This document shows, piece by piece, positions 54,001 to 63,409 of a stretch of DNA of 64,000 nt. Positions within the stretch are counted from its first letter, which is position 1. Each line of letters opens with the position of its first letter. Both the position numbers and the translations under genes were made by a program. The notes beneath the pieces are model-generated. The model searched no databases. It had not been told where the DNA came from and saw only the letters and a program-made list of their open reading frames with translations. Source of the DNA: Argyresthia goedartella (taxonomy: Eukaryota; Arthropoda; Insecta; Lepidoptera; Argyresthiidae); the NCBI GenBank assembly GCA_949825045.1, contig OX463815.1, positions 18,655,231 to 18,719,230 of the forward strand, in the 5' to 3' direction.

Positions 54001-57000
54001 TCAAAGGTTAGTTAACCTTGGAATAGCGGCTTTTTTGATGTAATGATAGAACAAGCAATGCATTACATGAGATCCCACTGGATTAATGAGGATGAAAAAT
54101 ATTTCTTCGTATTAAATAGCTTTACGGTTCACAGTGATCTCGGCACCAATAAGCTTCGGACCCTACACAAGAGTACCTTCAAAGGAATGAGATCTCTCAC
54201 TGAGTTGGACATGTTTGATAACCACATGGAGTTTCTGCCGCCGGGGATATTCGATTCCCTTGCCAGTCTCCGTATACTGTGAGTCTTTAAAGTTCTTACT
54301 ATACAGGGTGACTTCAAAACCTCTAGCTATAGTTATATATCTTTGTGATATCAAAGAAGTACAAAATACATTTGTTACTTTGATCTGGTTTCGTAATAAA
54401 ATATAAAGTTATCGATGGTCAAAGTTTTTCTACTGGTCTCAAATAGTGTCGTTACCGTATTTTCCACTAGCAATAATTGATTAAAAATAATCACTAAGCT
54501 AAAAACTGAGAAACACGCTAATCAACTACTCATCGAGACGATTCTAAAGAGCCCAAACTCGGTAGTTTATTTTATCAAAGAGTTCCTGTGACCACCATCC
54601 AGTACCAATCACCATCATCAGAACAGCTCGATACCCCCACTACTAAGAGCAATGTATTTGTTGCTCTTAGTAGTGGTAGTTAAAACAGATCAAACTCGAG
54701 GGGTGTACTCACAGAACTTTAAATATTCAATCTAGTAGCCGTTGAAGAGTTCCACTATCCACCTTTAGGTCCCATCATCAGATCAGCTCGATATCCTCAC
54801 AAAACCATCAACTACTCACAAAGACGATTTTAAAGAGCCCAAACTCAGTAGGATGGCATTATTTTATTACAGAGTTCCTGTGACCAACATCCGGCTCTAC
54901 CATCAAATCAGCTCGATAGTATCATAATATTGCATTGTCACCGAATTTACTAAATTAATCCAAATTTTAGCTCAAACGGAAACCGGGAAGTGGGTCAATT
55001 TTAACTTGCAAGATTTTTTTCACATAGTCATAGGTGAAGCTAATAAAAGCGTGTTAAAAATGTGGTACATGTAATTCTGAATCAGGATATTCAATAAAGC
55101 TGTGGGTTTAATAATCCCTGTGTCGACATTCTAATTTACCCAATAATTACAGGAGTAATTATTAAGTTAACCCGTTTATCCAAAAGGCAAGGCAAAAATG
55201 TCGTATCATTATGCTAAGGAATACCCAAATTAATGCGTCTGAATCGTATATGAACAGATAGGTTGATAACTGTATTTACTTTCAGGAGGCTGCAAAGAAA
55301 CTTCATAGAAGAAATTGACAGTGAGGCGTTCCGCACAGCCAAAAAACTATTCCACGTCGACTTATCCAATAACTTTTTATACACACTCCCCGAAAGACTG
55401 TTCTCGAACAACTCAGCGTTAGAAACTATCGACATGTCCAAGAACAGAATAGTCTACATCCCCTCAGACAGTTTCTCTGGACTCGACTCACTGCAAACCA
55501 TAGACTTATCAAGAAACAAGATACAACGCATAGAAAACAGCACATTCTGCCTAAGTTCTCTAAAAGTTCTAAAACTTTCTGACAACAAAATCGCAAACAT
55601 AGCTACCTACGCCTTTGAAAGTCTTATTTCCCTCGAGACTCTATTATTAGATAGGAACAAATTGCATCATTTGCCGAAACATATTTTTGGGAGTCTGGAG
55701 GGGCTATTGTTGTTGGATCTCTCGAGTAACAGCATAAAAAGCGTAAGTAATGATGATACGTGCTCTACAACTGTAGTTATCAAGTTTAGGCATCTCAGTT
55801 AGGGGAGCTAACGAGGCAGGTAGAGCAATGAACACTCCGATGCCCATAAGTACTATGCCGTATAATTAAACTCTACAAGTCTGAGTTACAAGAATTGTCT
55901 GTAAATAAATTTAAAAATGTTGTTAAAAATCACTTATGTAAAAAAAGGTTACTACAAAATATCAGATTATGTAGAAGATAAGAAAGCTTGGGAAGGTGTT
56001 TGCTCCAATTCTGTAAAAAATAACGTATAAAGCTGGAGGTTTCTAGTCGCCTCTTTGCCTCCAGCATCTAAAACATTGAGGTGACGGAATTCAAATTGAG
56101 TTCTATATTTCCCTGTACCTTTAAACATGTGTTATTTTAAGATTTGACATTCTCCAAATGTTACCTATGTGTTTCTTATGGAAATAAACTCTTTTTGAAT
56201 TTTGAATTTTTTGAATTTGAATTTTCTAATGTTAGTTCGCATTTCAGTAAGAGCATGGAGCGCGGAGAAACCGAATGTCAGCTAAATTTTAAGAAAAAGA
56301 AGAATCTCTTTATTTTTTTGGTAATCGTAGACTTTATATATACACAGTCAGGTCATAAGTTCTGTCACACAATAAAAACTTTTGAATTTAGAACTCTGGC
56401 CACAAAAAAGTTTATTGAATTCGAATTTCGAATTTTTCATGAAAATAAAAATGTGTACTTTTTAGAATTTTCCTCATTTTTAAATATGGAGTGGACACTT
56501 AAAGAAGACCGTGTCGCAGTTATTGCGTTGCATCGTTGCGGTTACGCGCCAATTCAGATTTTCGACTTACTGAAAAATTTGAATATAACCAAAAGATTCG
56601 TTTATCGTACCATAAAACGATACAATGAAGACTCTAGTGTAGATGACAGTTCAAGAAGTGGTCGCCCTCGCTCTGTTAGGACTCCAGCAGTGATAAAATC
56701 TGTGAAGGCGCGAATTCAAAGAAATCACGTAAGCAGAAACTGTTGGCCCTTCAGATGGGGTTAAGCAGGACCACGGTGAAAAGGGTGTTAAATGAAGACT
56801 TAGGGCTTAGGGCATATCGAAGTAAAACAGGACATCGTTTGGACGCTCGTTTAATGGACCTGAGACTGAAGAGATGCCGCGCTTTGTTGAAGCGGTACGC
56901 GGGAAAAAAGCATCGGGAAATTCTTTTTTCGGATGAAAAAATTTTCACCGTGGAAGAGAGCTACAACAAACAAAATGATAAGGTGTACGCACACAGCAGT

Positions 57001-60000
57001 GAAGAAGCGAGCAACCGTATTCCGCGTGTCCAACGAGGTCATTTTCCATCCTCGCTCATGGTTTGGTTGGGAGTCTCTTATTGGGGCTTAACTTAGGTAC
57101 ATTTTTGTGAGAAAGGCGTAAAAACGAATGCAGTTGTGTATCAAAATACAGTCCTCAAGAACCTTGTGGAACCTGTTTCTCATACCATGTTTAATAACAG
57201 GCAGTGGGTATTCCAACAAGATTCTGCGCCAGCTTATAGAGCGAAAAGCACACAAGACTGGCTGGCGGCGCGTGAAATCGACTTCATCCGGCACGAAGAC
57301 TGGCCCTCCTCCAGTCCAGATTTGAGTCCGTTAGATTACAAGATATGGCAACACTTGGAGGAAAAGGCCTGCTCAAAGCCTCATCCTGATTTGGAGTCAC
57401 TCAAGGCATCCTTGATTAAGGCAGCCGCCGATAATGACATGGACCTCGTTCGTGCTGCGATAGACGACTGGCCGCGCAGAATAAAGGCCTGTATTCAAAA
57501 TCGCGGGGGTCATTTTGAATAAACTTTATTACCATAAGAATCTATGTTTTATTAAGTTCATTTTGCTATATAAATGTTTACATAAATAATAAACATGTCT
57601 AAATTATTTCATATTGCACATGTGACAGAACTTATGACCTGACTATGTAATTGTGCAACTCATTCATCAAAGTGAGCTTACGATTGGTTTTCATTGGTTT
57701 CAATTGAATCCGAAAATAACGTTATTCAAACAAGAGTCCCTAAATTAACAGAAAACATTTAAAGGTAATTCCCGTTTCAAATACCAAAACGTATGTTACT
57801 CTACGTTAAGTATAGTCGCGTTCTCGTCCAGTTACTAACAGCCCGTGCGTATTTGGTACGTTAAAATCTGGTACTATTATTATAGGTTAATAAGTACGGT
57901 TAATAATTACTAGCAAAGTCTTATCGTATACAGGGTGTGCCACGGCTATGCCACGTGAAGGGGAAAGTGACCTTATTTTGTTGAATTTATTGTTGCGGGA
58001 AAGTGACTTTATTTTGTTCTTAAAACAATTTGATTTACATTCAAAGATTTAAAAAAATCGCCTGTAATAACTGGGAGTCGATCCCGCGAAATGTGAAATA
58101 AAATAACCCTGAAACTTCACGATACTGATCGAAAGATAATTTTTTCCAACAAATATAACAACACAACATAACATAACATAGCGTCACGCCTTTTCCCATA
58201 CGGGGTGGCAGAGGCACAATTGTGCCCACTTTGAGCCAGTCATTTAATACTCCATTTTTAAGTGACAGGGGGCTAGCCCATCGCCGCAGCTATGAAGTGA
58301 TGAAGGTTTCCTCACGATGTTTTCCATCACCGATAGAACATCCGTATAATGTACTTAAGATAAATTAATTATCCCAGCGGCACATGGTCAGGAATCGAAC
58401 CTGCATCTCCTGTGCGAGAAGCAAGCGGAGACCCATTAGACCACGGAGCTCTTGAAACCCATTAGAGCACGGAGCCAAGAAATATAGCGTCTTAATTAAG
58501 AGGAAGACCATGTTATCTTCAACCCAGGCATTGCTGAGGATCACGATATAGATATCTTCTGCAGCAGTGTTCAATCGTTGAGCAAAAATATCATTAGGAG
58601 GTTAGAAGCGTCTCTTAAAATTGGTGGATGACGCAGTTGCAAGTAATGTAGGCGGAGGCATGCGTGAGGAGTGAAATCTTTATTATCGACATTTGTGTGT
58701 GGCTAAACCTAAAATTCATTTTTTTTACTCTTATCAATTTGTTAGCTATATTTGGTTGCTTATGATTAGGTCGTAGATTATCATAGTCTAAAACTGTGTA
58801 TTAATGATAGCTGCAAGCTGCCCATGAAAACATATAATAATAATTTTACACTTAATAAAAAATGTTCATGAAAATAAATAAACTTTTACTGTCTTTGTCG
58901 TTTTTTGAACAACTGACTGAATAAAATTATTTCTATTATCTATGATGCTATCTTTCTTAGACAAAAATGATCTCAGTGAGTAAACCTTCCAATCGGTATC
59001 GGTATAGCTCCGTCTAATGGGTCTCACGCTTGCTTCTCACACAGGATATGCCGGTTCGAATCCTGTGCGTGATACCTCGCGCCACGCATTAAGAGCGCTG
59101 GGCGACGTTGATTCTACTATATACTATCGCTTCTTGATAGTAGTAGTCGTAAGCCCCGCCATCAACCCGCACTGAGCCAGCGTGATGGCGTATGGCTTAA
59201 TCTTACTCGTAACTAAAGCTACAGGGGCTACATTTATTTTCTGTTACATTTTTCCCACATTTGGCGGGTGCCAATTCCGGTTAACAGAGGCGATTTTTAA
59301 ACCTTTGATTGCAGTTCACGTTGTTTTCCAAATCAAAATAAAGTCTTGTTTCGGTAAAATGTTCTATCTGTAACATTTAGGGGACTTTCCCTTCATGTGG
59401 CATAACTGTGGGACATTTTGTATAGATACGATTAATTTTCTAGCTAACGGGAGCCGAGTTCGAAAACCTCAAGTTTCTCCGCAATTTGGACCTCAAACAG
59501 AACGATATGTCCAACCTTCCTGATGGTATCTTCAGCAACTGCACAGGACTGGAGAAACTAGACTTATCTAGAAACAAACTGAGGTTTCTGAACGTCACCG
59601 CATTTCATGGTCTGGAGAACCTCACAGCCCTGATACTGAGTGAGAACAAGATACAAGAAATTCACTTCAAGACTTTCTACACGTTGAGGAATTTAACCAC
59701 TTTGTAATTATAAATTTGCCAATTAGTATAGTTGTGGTACATCTTTCACAAGTGCCGTCTTGCATGATATTAATATATGTAGTAGGGGAGTTATTCGAGC
59801 GCTTCAGATTAAGATATGGGAGATACCCTTTTTAGTAACTACACCATTCTACCGTGTTACTCCAAAAAAAATGCAGTTTAACCTCAAAACATACATCAAA
59901 TCACATACATTTTTGACTTCAAACAAGTGTTGAACAGGAGCTTATTTTATTGTAATAAGACCCCATAGCTTTAAGCAACAACAGGCTATACGGTTTACAG

Positions 60001-61202
60001 TAAAATAGCCTCGTCTGATGTTCCCCTACCATAAAATAATATCCTACTAAATAATGTAGTCGCTCTGCTTTAAAATCTGTTCCAAGCTACGGTAAATAGC
60101 TTACTTAAGTACCCAAACAAACGTAAGACGCAGAATTTAACAGTTAACTAAGCCCTAAGAAAGGAAAATGATGTTTCGGAGAACGCCCTAAACTTTTTCA
60201 ACTCTGTTACTTTCCACAAAAGGGAAAACAAATAAGTTCCAGGACTTTCGATGTCCGTTTTTATAAATCTTTTCTATCTGATTTTCCTTCCGAACTTGTT
60301 TAGAACAGGCTTTACGCAGGCATGGCTTTGGCGTATTTACTGTTCAGCTACGAATCTGCAGGTGGGTCATTTGAAGAGGCCAGCATGGCGAATCAGAAAC
60401 TATAAGAGATAGAAGTTTTTGTTGTAAGGGACCTTGATATTGACTTTATATAAAAAAAAACCTGCATCATTCGATTTAAAAAATACTTTCTTCCTAGCCG
60501 GGATTCGAACCCGTAGAATTTGAAATAAAAAGTCACGTGTATTATCATATCAATCGATAGTGTTGCTGACTAGGTTCAATTTCGGGGAAGTAATGTGTTA
60601 TGGCAAAACATTGTTTTTTTATATATATAAAATGATTACTATGTTTGGATTGAATTTTTCTTCACGTATATATCTTAATTACAGATTACAACCAGTTTCA
60701 TTTTATTTATTTTGTAGAAAACGAACTCTCTTCACCGTTCTCCATATGATATTACTTTCTAGAATTCAATCCTTATTTATTCTATTCTCGGCTAGGTAAC
60801 TAGTTTAAGGTAACTAGAAGGTAACTAGTCTTTTTACTCTAATGATGCATTTTTGTATTTTATCAACATGGGTGTCAGGATTACTAAAAACATTTTTTTC
60901 TATCCTAAAGTTTCTGATTTCCCCATACAGATCCTTTCAAATGGCCCAACCTGTATACCAGTACATGTGACTTTCCGTGGTTAACACCGTGTGTTGTGTA
61001 TTGTATACATCGAGCTTTCAGCGCCTTTATGCACGGTGTAACCGTAGGTACATAACATACTTTCCTCAAATTTCAGATACCTTGACAACAACATGTTGCC
61101 TTCCCTGCCGTCGAGGCTGTTGGATTTCATGCCGAAATTGGCAATTGTTAAACTATCTGGAAATCCCTGGCATTGTGACTGCCACACTCTCTACATTTCT
61201 GC
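50871..61202 (+). CDS. secreted or membrane LRR protein gene, spliced model (six exons)
   Basis: Joining 50871-51020, 53617-53770, 54135-54278, 55286-55742, 59444-59703 and 61077-61202 gives one open frame of about 430 residues. With the candidate signal-peptide exon (18542-18599) it is about 450. Order: Cys-containing N-terminal region; LRRNT cap with C-x5-C-x-C-x8-C; 13 LRRs of 23-24 residues with consensus LxxLDLxxNxIxxL; and the start of an LRRCT cap with NPWHCDC. This architecture is that of extracellular LRR proteins that bind ligands or other cells. No TM helix or intracellular domain is reached, because the LRRCT is incomplete and the gene must continue past 61202. I do not recognise the specific orthologue. 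Introns hold MITEs, a maT element, SINEs and minisatellites. Confidence 0.88.
51021..52406. other. intron of LRR gene; (CA)n at 51599-51620
   Basis: A short CA microsatellite (ACACACACACACACACACAC) and GAGAGAGA at 51599-51628. An open frame at 51137-51334 shows no motif. Confidence 0.4.
52407..52690. mobile_element. MITE with GCGGTTGCGGTTGCGG ends and nested LINE tail
   Basis: CACGCACTAAGCGGTTGCGG with TTGCGGG (52411-52437) is inverted at 52662-52686 (ATAACCGCAACCGCTTGGTG). Inside, 52490-52590 is the LINE tail (AAGCTCTTTTTAAAGATAAC, CTCGCC). Confidence 0.65.
52691..53616. other. intron of LRR gene; degenerate repeat and palindrome
   Basis: GAAAGTGACCA...AGCAACCAAT...GGGGTCGCCT occurs twice (53137 and 53244). 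A perfect palindrome, ATATAGCTTACTAATTAGTAAGCTATAT, lies at about 53459-53487, 130 bp before the next exon. Confidence 0.45.
53617..53770 (+). CDS. LRR gene exon: LRRNT cap
   Basis: Acceptor TTGTGTTTCTCCATAG, donor GTGAGT. Enters in phase 1 and leaves in phase 2, 154 bp. Encodes WTVSAGQSRWRQCNRGALCR and CDVARRALNCWRAGLTSLTA, the LRRNT cysteine pattern, then PTDLQH where LRR1 starts. The frame has a stop at 53550-53552 and no ATG before it, so translation must begin in an upstream exon. An alternative acceptor at 53599 has the same phase but a poorer tract. Confidence 0.88.
54135..54278 (+). CDS. LRR gene exon: LRR1-LRR2
   Basis: Acceptor ACGGTTCACAG, donor GTGAGT. Phase 2 to phase 2, exactly 144 bp or two 24-residue repeats. 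Encodes DLGTNKLRTLHKSTFKGMRS and LTELDMFDNHMEFLPPGIFD. Confidence 0.92.
54535..54945 (+). repeat. three minisatellite-like units and a hairpin in an LRR intron
   Basis: Three spaced units share AGAGTTCC(T/A), CCA(T/C)CATCAGA/ACAGCTCGATA and TAAAGAGCCCAAACTC(G/A)GTA. A hairpin CACTACTAAGAGCAA/TTGCTCTTAGTAGTG lies at 54640-54677. Same family as 12735 and 31770. Confidence 0.6.
55286..55742 (+). CDS. LRR gene exon: LRR3-LRR9
   Basis: Acceptor TATTTACTTTCAG, donor GTAAGT. Enters in phase 2 and leaves in phase 0, 457 bp, 152 whole codons. Contains RLQRNFIEEIDSEAF, VDLSNNFLYTLPERLF, IDMSKNRIVYIP, IDLSRNKIQRIENSTF, LKLSDNKIANIATYAF, LLLDRNKLHHLPKHIF and LDLSSNSIKS, which is completed by the next exon. 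Confidence 0.95.
55850..56235 (+). pseudogene. LINE C-terminal fragment with (TTTTGAA)n tail
   Basis: At 55870-56000 one frame reads ELQELSVNKFKNVVKNHLCK and KRYYKISDYVEDKKAW, matching the C-terminus of CR1-like ORF2 (compare FKNRIKRTLFKKGYYDIQQY at 26760). The tail near 56195-56230 is TTTTTGAATTTTGAA-rich. It inserted in the intron after 55742. Confidence 0.75.
56343..57647 (+). mobile_element. maT-type (DD37D) mariner element with inverted ends
   Basis: About 1305 bp flanked by TA (56341-56342 and 57648-57649). The 27-bp ends, CACAGTCAGGTCATAAGTTC on the left and its inverse (with one C/T difference) on the right, are nearly perfect. It carries one transposase pseudogene. It lies in the LRR intron 55743-59443, in the same orientation as the gene. 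Confidence 0.9.
56487..57522 (+). pseudogene. maT transposase, one frameshift and one nonsense codon
   Basis: Starts MEWTLKEDRVAVIALHRCGY. HTH region: NITKRFVYRTIKRY, SGRPRSVRTP, then a frameshift near 56730, then ALQMGLSRTTVKRVLNEDLG. Catalytic part: ILFSDEKIF (first Asp), WVFQQDSAPAYRAKSTQDWL (second Asp) and PSSSPDLSPLDYKIW (third Asp). There are 37 residues between the second and third Asp (D of SPLDY), hence DD37D. An in-frame TAG at 57094-57096 interrupts the protein between the first and second Asp. The C-terminus ends NRGGHFE. It once encoded a cut-and-paste transposase and is now inactive. Confidence 0.88.
58147..58460 (-). mobile_element. tRNA-derived SINE with (ATGTT)n tail
   Basis: Minus-strand head: GAGCTCCGTGGTCTAATGGG (A box) and GGTTCGATTCC (B box, about 58391-58401). 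Body: GGTGATGGAAAACATCGTGA, GTGGGCACAATTGTGCC and AAAAGGCGTGACGCTATG. Tail: repeats of ATGTT at 58150-58180. A partial second head (CCCATTAGAGCACGGAGCC) at 58458-58476 suggests a tandem fragment. Confidence 0.85.
59003..59215 (+). mobile_element. tRNA-headed SINE, different family
   Basis: Head TAGCTCCGTCTAATGGGTCT and B box GGTTCGAATCC (59052-59062). The body has CCTCGCGCCACGCATTAAGA and GCGCTGGGCGACGTTG (also at 34428), then CGTAAGCCCCGCCATCAACC (also at 13510). Confidence 0.7.
59444..59703 (+). CDS. LRR gene exon: LRR9 end to LRR12/13 start
   Basis: Acceptor ATTAATTTTCTAG, donor GTAATT (weaker). Phase 0 to phase 2, 260 bp. Encodes LTGAEFENLKFLRNLDLKQN, LPDGIFSNCTGLEKLDLSRN and ALILSENKIQEIHFKTF, ending RNLTT plus two bases. 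Confidence 0.92.
59704..61076. other. intron of LRR gene, nothing recognised
   Basis: AT-rich. GCCGGGATTCGAACCC at 60500-60515 looks like an isolated inverted B box from a SINE remnant. Confidence 0.4.
61077..61202 (+). CDS. LRR gene exon: LRR13 and start of LRRCT
   Basis: Acceptor CTCAAATTTCAG, donor GTAAGT. Phase 2 to phase 2, 126 bp. Encodes YLDNNMLPSLPSRLLDFMPK and LAIVKLSGNPWHCDCHTLYI-S. NPWHCDC is the diagnostic first half of an LRRCT cap. The remaining two cysteines must be in a later exon, which I cannot identify with confidence. Confidence 0.93.
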
Positions 61203-61351
61203 GTAAGTCGGATAAAGTGAAAAAACCCGTAGGCAATGTGTATGTTTTATTATTTTCAACGACGTAAGTGTGGCTAAGAGTTTATTCCGTCATCGGAAAT
61301 AAATTTGGAAAATGGGAACTATGTAACATTAAAATAGTGAAATATTAAACT

Positions 61352-61570
61352 GCACATCAAAAATACTGATTTGCACAGCAAATATCAGGGCAAAATGCTG
61401 CGGTAGCTTAGGTGAAGGGTAAAGGGGGTGAGAGAAGCGAAGCCCCCTTTATCCTTCGTATTAGGTTGACCATGCAATATGCAATAAAAAATACTTAATA
61501 CATAAACTTGACTTCACATAAAATATTTAAAACATAAAAAGTGTTTTTGCTGTGCGTTTAAATACTAGCC
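61352..61570 (+). mobile_element. MITE, second copy, opposite orientation
   Basis: GCACATCAAAAATACTGATT at 61352, core ATCAGGGCAAAATGCTGCGG, GAAGCCCCCTTTATCCTTCG and AACATAAAAAGTGTTTTTG, matching the reverse complement of 50594-50846. It lacks most of the far inverted end. Confidence 0.75.
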
Positions 61571-61621
61571 ATTACAATATCATGTGACCTTTATGCACAT
61601 AATAACATTTAGGTAATAAAT

Positions 61622-61985
61622 AAATAAATATTAGAGGATCTTACACAAATCGAACTATGCCCATAGTAAGCCCAATAAAGCTTGTGTTATGGGAACCAGA
61701 CGACGATATATTTAATAGAGATAAATACTTATTGTTGAGGAAGCGAGAGATGTCTGCCAGGATCGTAACAGATGGAGTTTTTTAGTCTCTACCTACCCTT
61801 CTTCCGGGAAATAGGCGTGAGCATATGTATGTAAGTATGTAAATACTTATTCAAATACATAGAAAAGATCCAATACTAAGAAACAAATATTTTTGCTCAT
61901 AACACAATCCCTTCCCGGGATTCGAACCCAGGACCGTCAGCTTCGTAGGCAGTGTCACTACCCGCTAGGCTAAACCGGTCGTCGT
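61622..61985 (-). mobile_element. tRNA-derived SINE, copy 3, with internal insert
   Basis: Minus-strand head: GACCGGTTTAGCCTAGCGGG (A box) and GGTTCGAATCC (61918-61928), body AAATATTTGTTTCTTAGTAT, and CATAGTTCGATTTGTGTAAG near 61640-61665. About 90 bp of unrelated DNA at 61740-61830 interrupts the body. Confidence 0.75.
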
Positions 61986-62159
61986 AAATAAAGTCGGTGT
62001 AATCCGAATCGATTATTTTTTCCAACAACTAAAATCCCATTTCAGGCCTTTGTATGTAAATAAAAACCAAATTGAGCGTATGACCAAGAACAGCGGAATT
62101 ACGTAAACGATCGAAAAAATACGCCAACGCTTATTAGCTAACGGCCAGGATATAGCGAT

Positions 62160-62935
62160 GTGAAGTTAGCCCAACACTGTTTAGGAACGTCTCTAAAATT
62201 TTAGACGATTTAGACCTTTTTTGGACCCCCCCAAATACGAAGTTTCAGATTTTGACCTCGCTTAGTTTTCATAAAAAAAAAAACGTTACAAACACCAGCC
62301 CAACACATGCGAGTAAAAAATTGAAACTCATAGCGTTTAAGGCCCGATTTTGACCCCCCAGGAAATGTTATCAGAACATCTGTATGTCATAAAGTTTCTG
62401 AGAAATAAAATAAAAACAACGGCAACAATGTCGTCAAGGTAAACAAGCGCATAAGGAATGGAACGCATGAGAAGGTAGGACTTTATTTTAATAGGCAGAG
62501 GACTCGGAAAGTTACCGAAATACGATGTTTCCGATTTTGAACTTATGTGGTTTCGACGTAAGATGACAAAACATCCGAACATAATTTGAGTGTAATCTGC
62601 AAACACCAGCCCAACAGTGCTAGTATGTTGTTGAAACTCACAGCGTTTACGGGCCCGATTTTGACCCTCCAGGAAATGTTATCAGAACATCTGTATGTCA
62701 TATAGTTTCTGAGAAAAAAAAAAGCAACGACAACAATGTCATCGAGGTAAACAAGCGCATAAGGAATGGAACGCATGAGAAGGTAGGACTTTATTTTAAT
62801 AGGCAGAGGATTCCGAAAGTTACCGAAATACGAGGTTTCCGATTTTGATCTCATGTGGTTTTGACGTAAGATGACAAAACATCCGAACATAGTTTGAGTG
62901 TAATCTGCAAACACCAGCCCAACAGTGCTAGTACT
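62160..62935. repeat. about 310-bp tandem repeat, two full units plus partial
   Basis: AAACACCAGCCCAACA starts near 62290, 62601 and 62909 (spacing 311 and 308 bp). Each unit contains CGATTTTGACCC(C/T)CCAGGAA, AAGCGCATAAGGAATGGAAC and TTACCGAAATACGA. A more diverged partial unit precedes them (62160-62288). Confidence 0.9.
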
Positions 62936-63156
62936 TTCACTTTGTTCAACAAATTTGTAAGATTTAAGGCCCCTCATTATACAGCAATTGCATAAAGTAC
63001 TAAGTATTATCTGTCATCAGTACGGAACGGAAAATCTGTAGTTATTGTTGAGAAAATGGCCAAGCCCGAATAATACTCTTAACGATTTTTCTCAAATTCT
63101 CGACATAGTATCTGTTAATAACATCTATTACATGGCACAGTCTGTTATTATTACGT

Positions 63157-63167
63157 CTCTCTTTCCC

Positions 63168-63213
<46 letters not shown>
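63157..63213. repeat. (CT)n microsatellite
   Basis: About 55 bp of CT dinucleotides with a few CCC interruptions. Confidence 0.95.
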
Positions 63214-63215
<2 letters not shown>

Positions 63216-63272
63216 CTACCTCTTCTCGCACGGCTGCGTTTACGAATATCCACAAACGGTTTTTTAATAATA

Positions 63273-63361
63273 CAGTCTGCTGCAGAGAAATGTATCCCCC
63301 GGTATTACAGTATTGCATTGAAACAATGAAGATGGGGGGATACTTTTCTCTGCAGCAGACG
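63273..63361. mobile_element. tiny hairpin MITE-like element
   Basis: GTCTGCTGCAGAGAAATGTA with TCCCCC (63275-63300) is inverted at 63334-63360 with one mismatch and one extra G, leaving a loop of about 33 bp. TTAATAATA occurs on both sides (63264-63272 and 63362-63370), as a target duplication would. Confidence 0.7.
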
Positions 63362-63409
63362 TTAATAATATAACATAGACACAAAAAAAACACAAAAAGT
63401 ATTATAACA

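Noticed and set aside
54043..54134. In-frame extension and ATG upstream of the LRR1 exon
   Set aside because: The extension does not fit the LRR pattern, while the acceptor at 54134 gives a perfect join to the LRRNT exon.
58385..58455. tRNA gene candidates (also 30243-30310, 30941-31010, 59008-59070, 61918-61985)
   Set aside because: A and B boxes are present but acceptor stems do not pair, and each is followed by a conserved non-tRNA body and simple tail, so they are SINE heads.
62046..62106. Possible last LRR exon after CCCATTTCAG, phase-compatible, ending in TAA
   Set aside because: It would add only PLYVNKNQIERMTKNSGIT and stop, with none of the remaining LRRCT cysteines. The sequence is AT-rich like an intron. 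More likely the real exon lies beyond the window.
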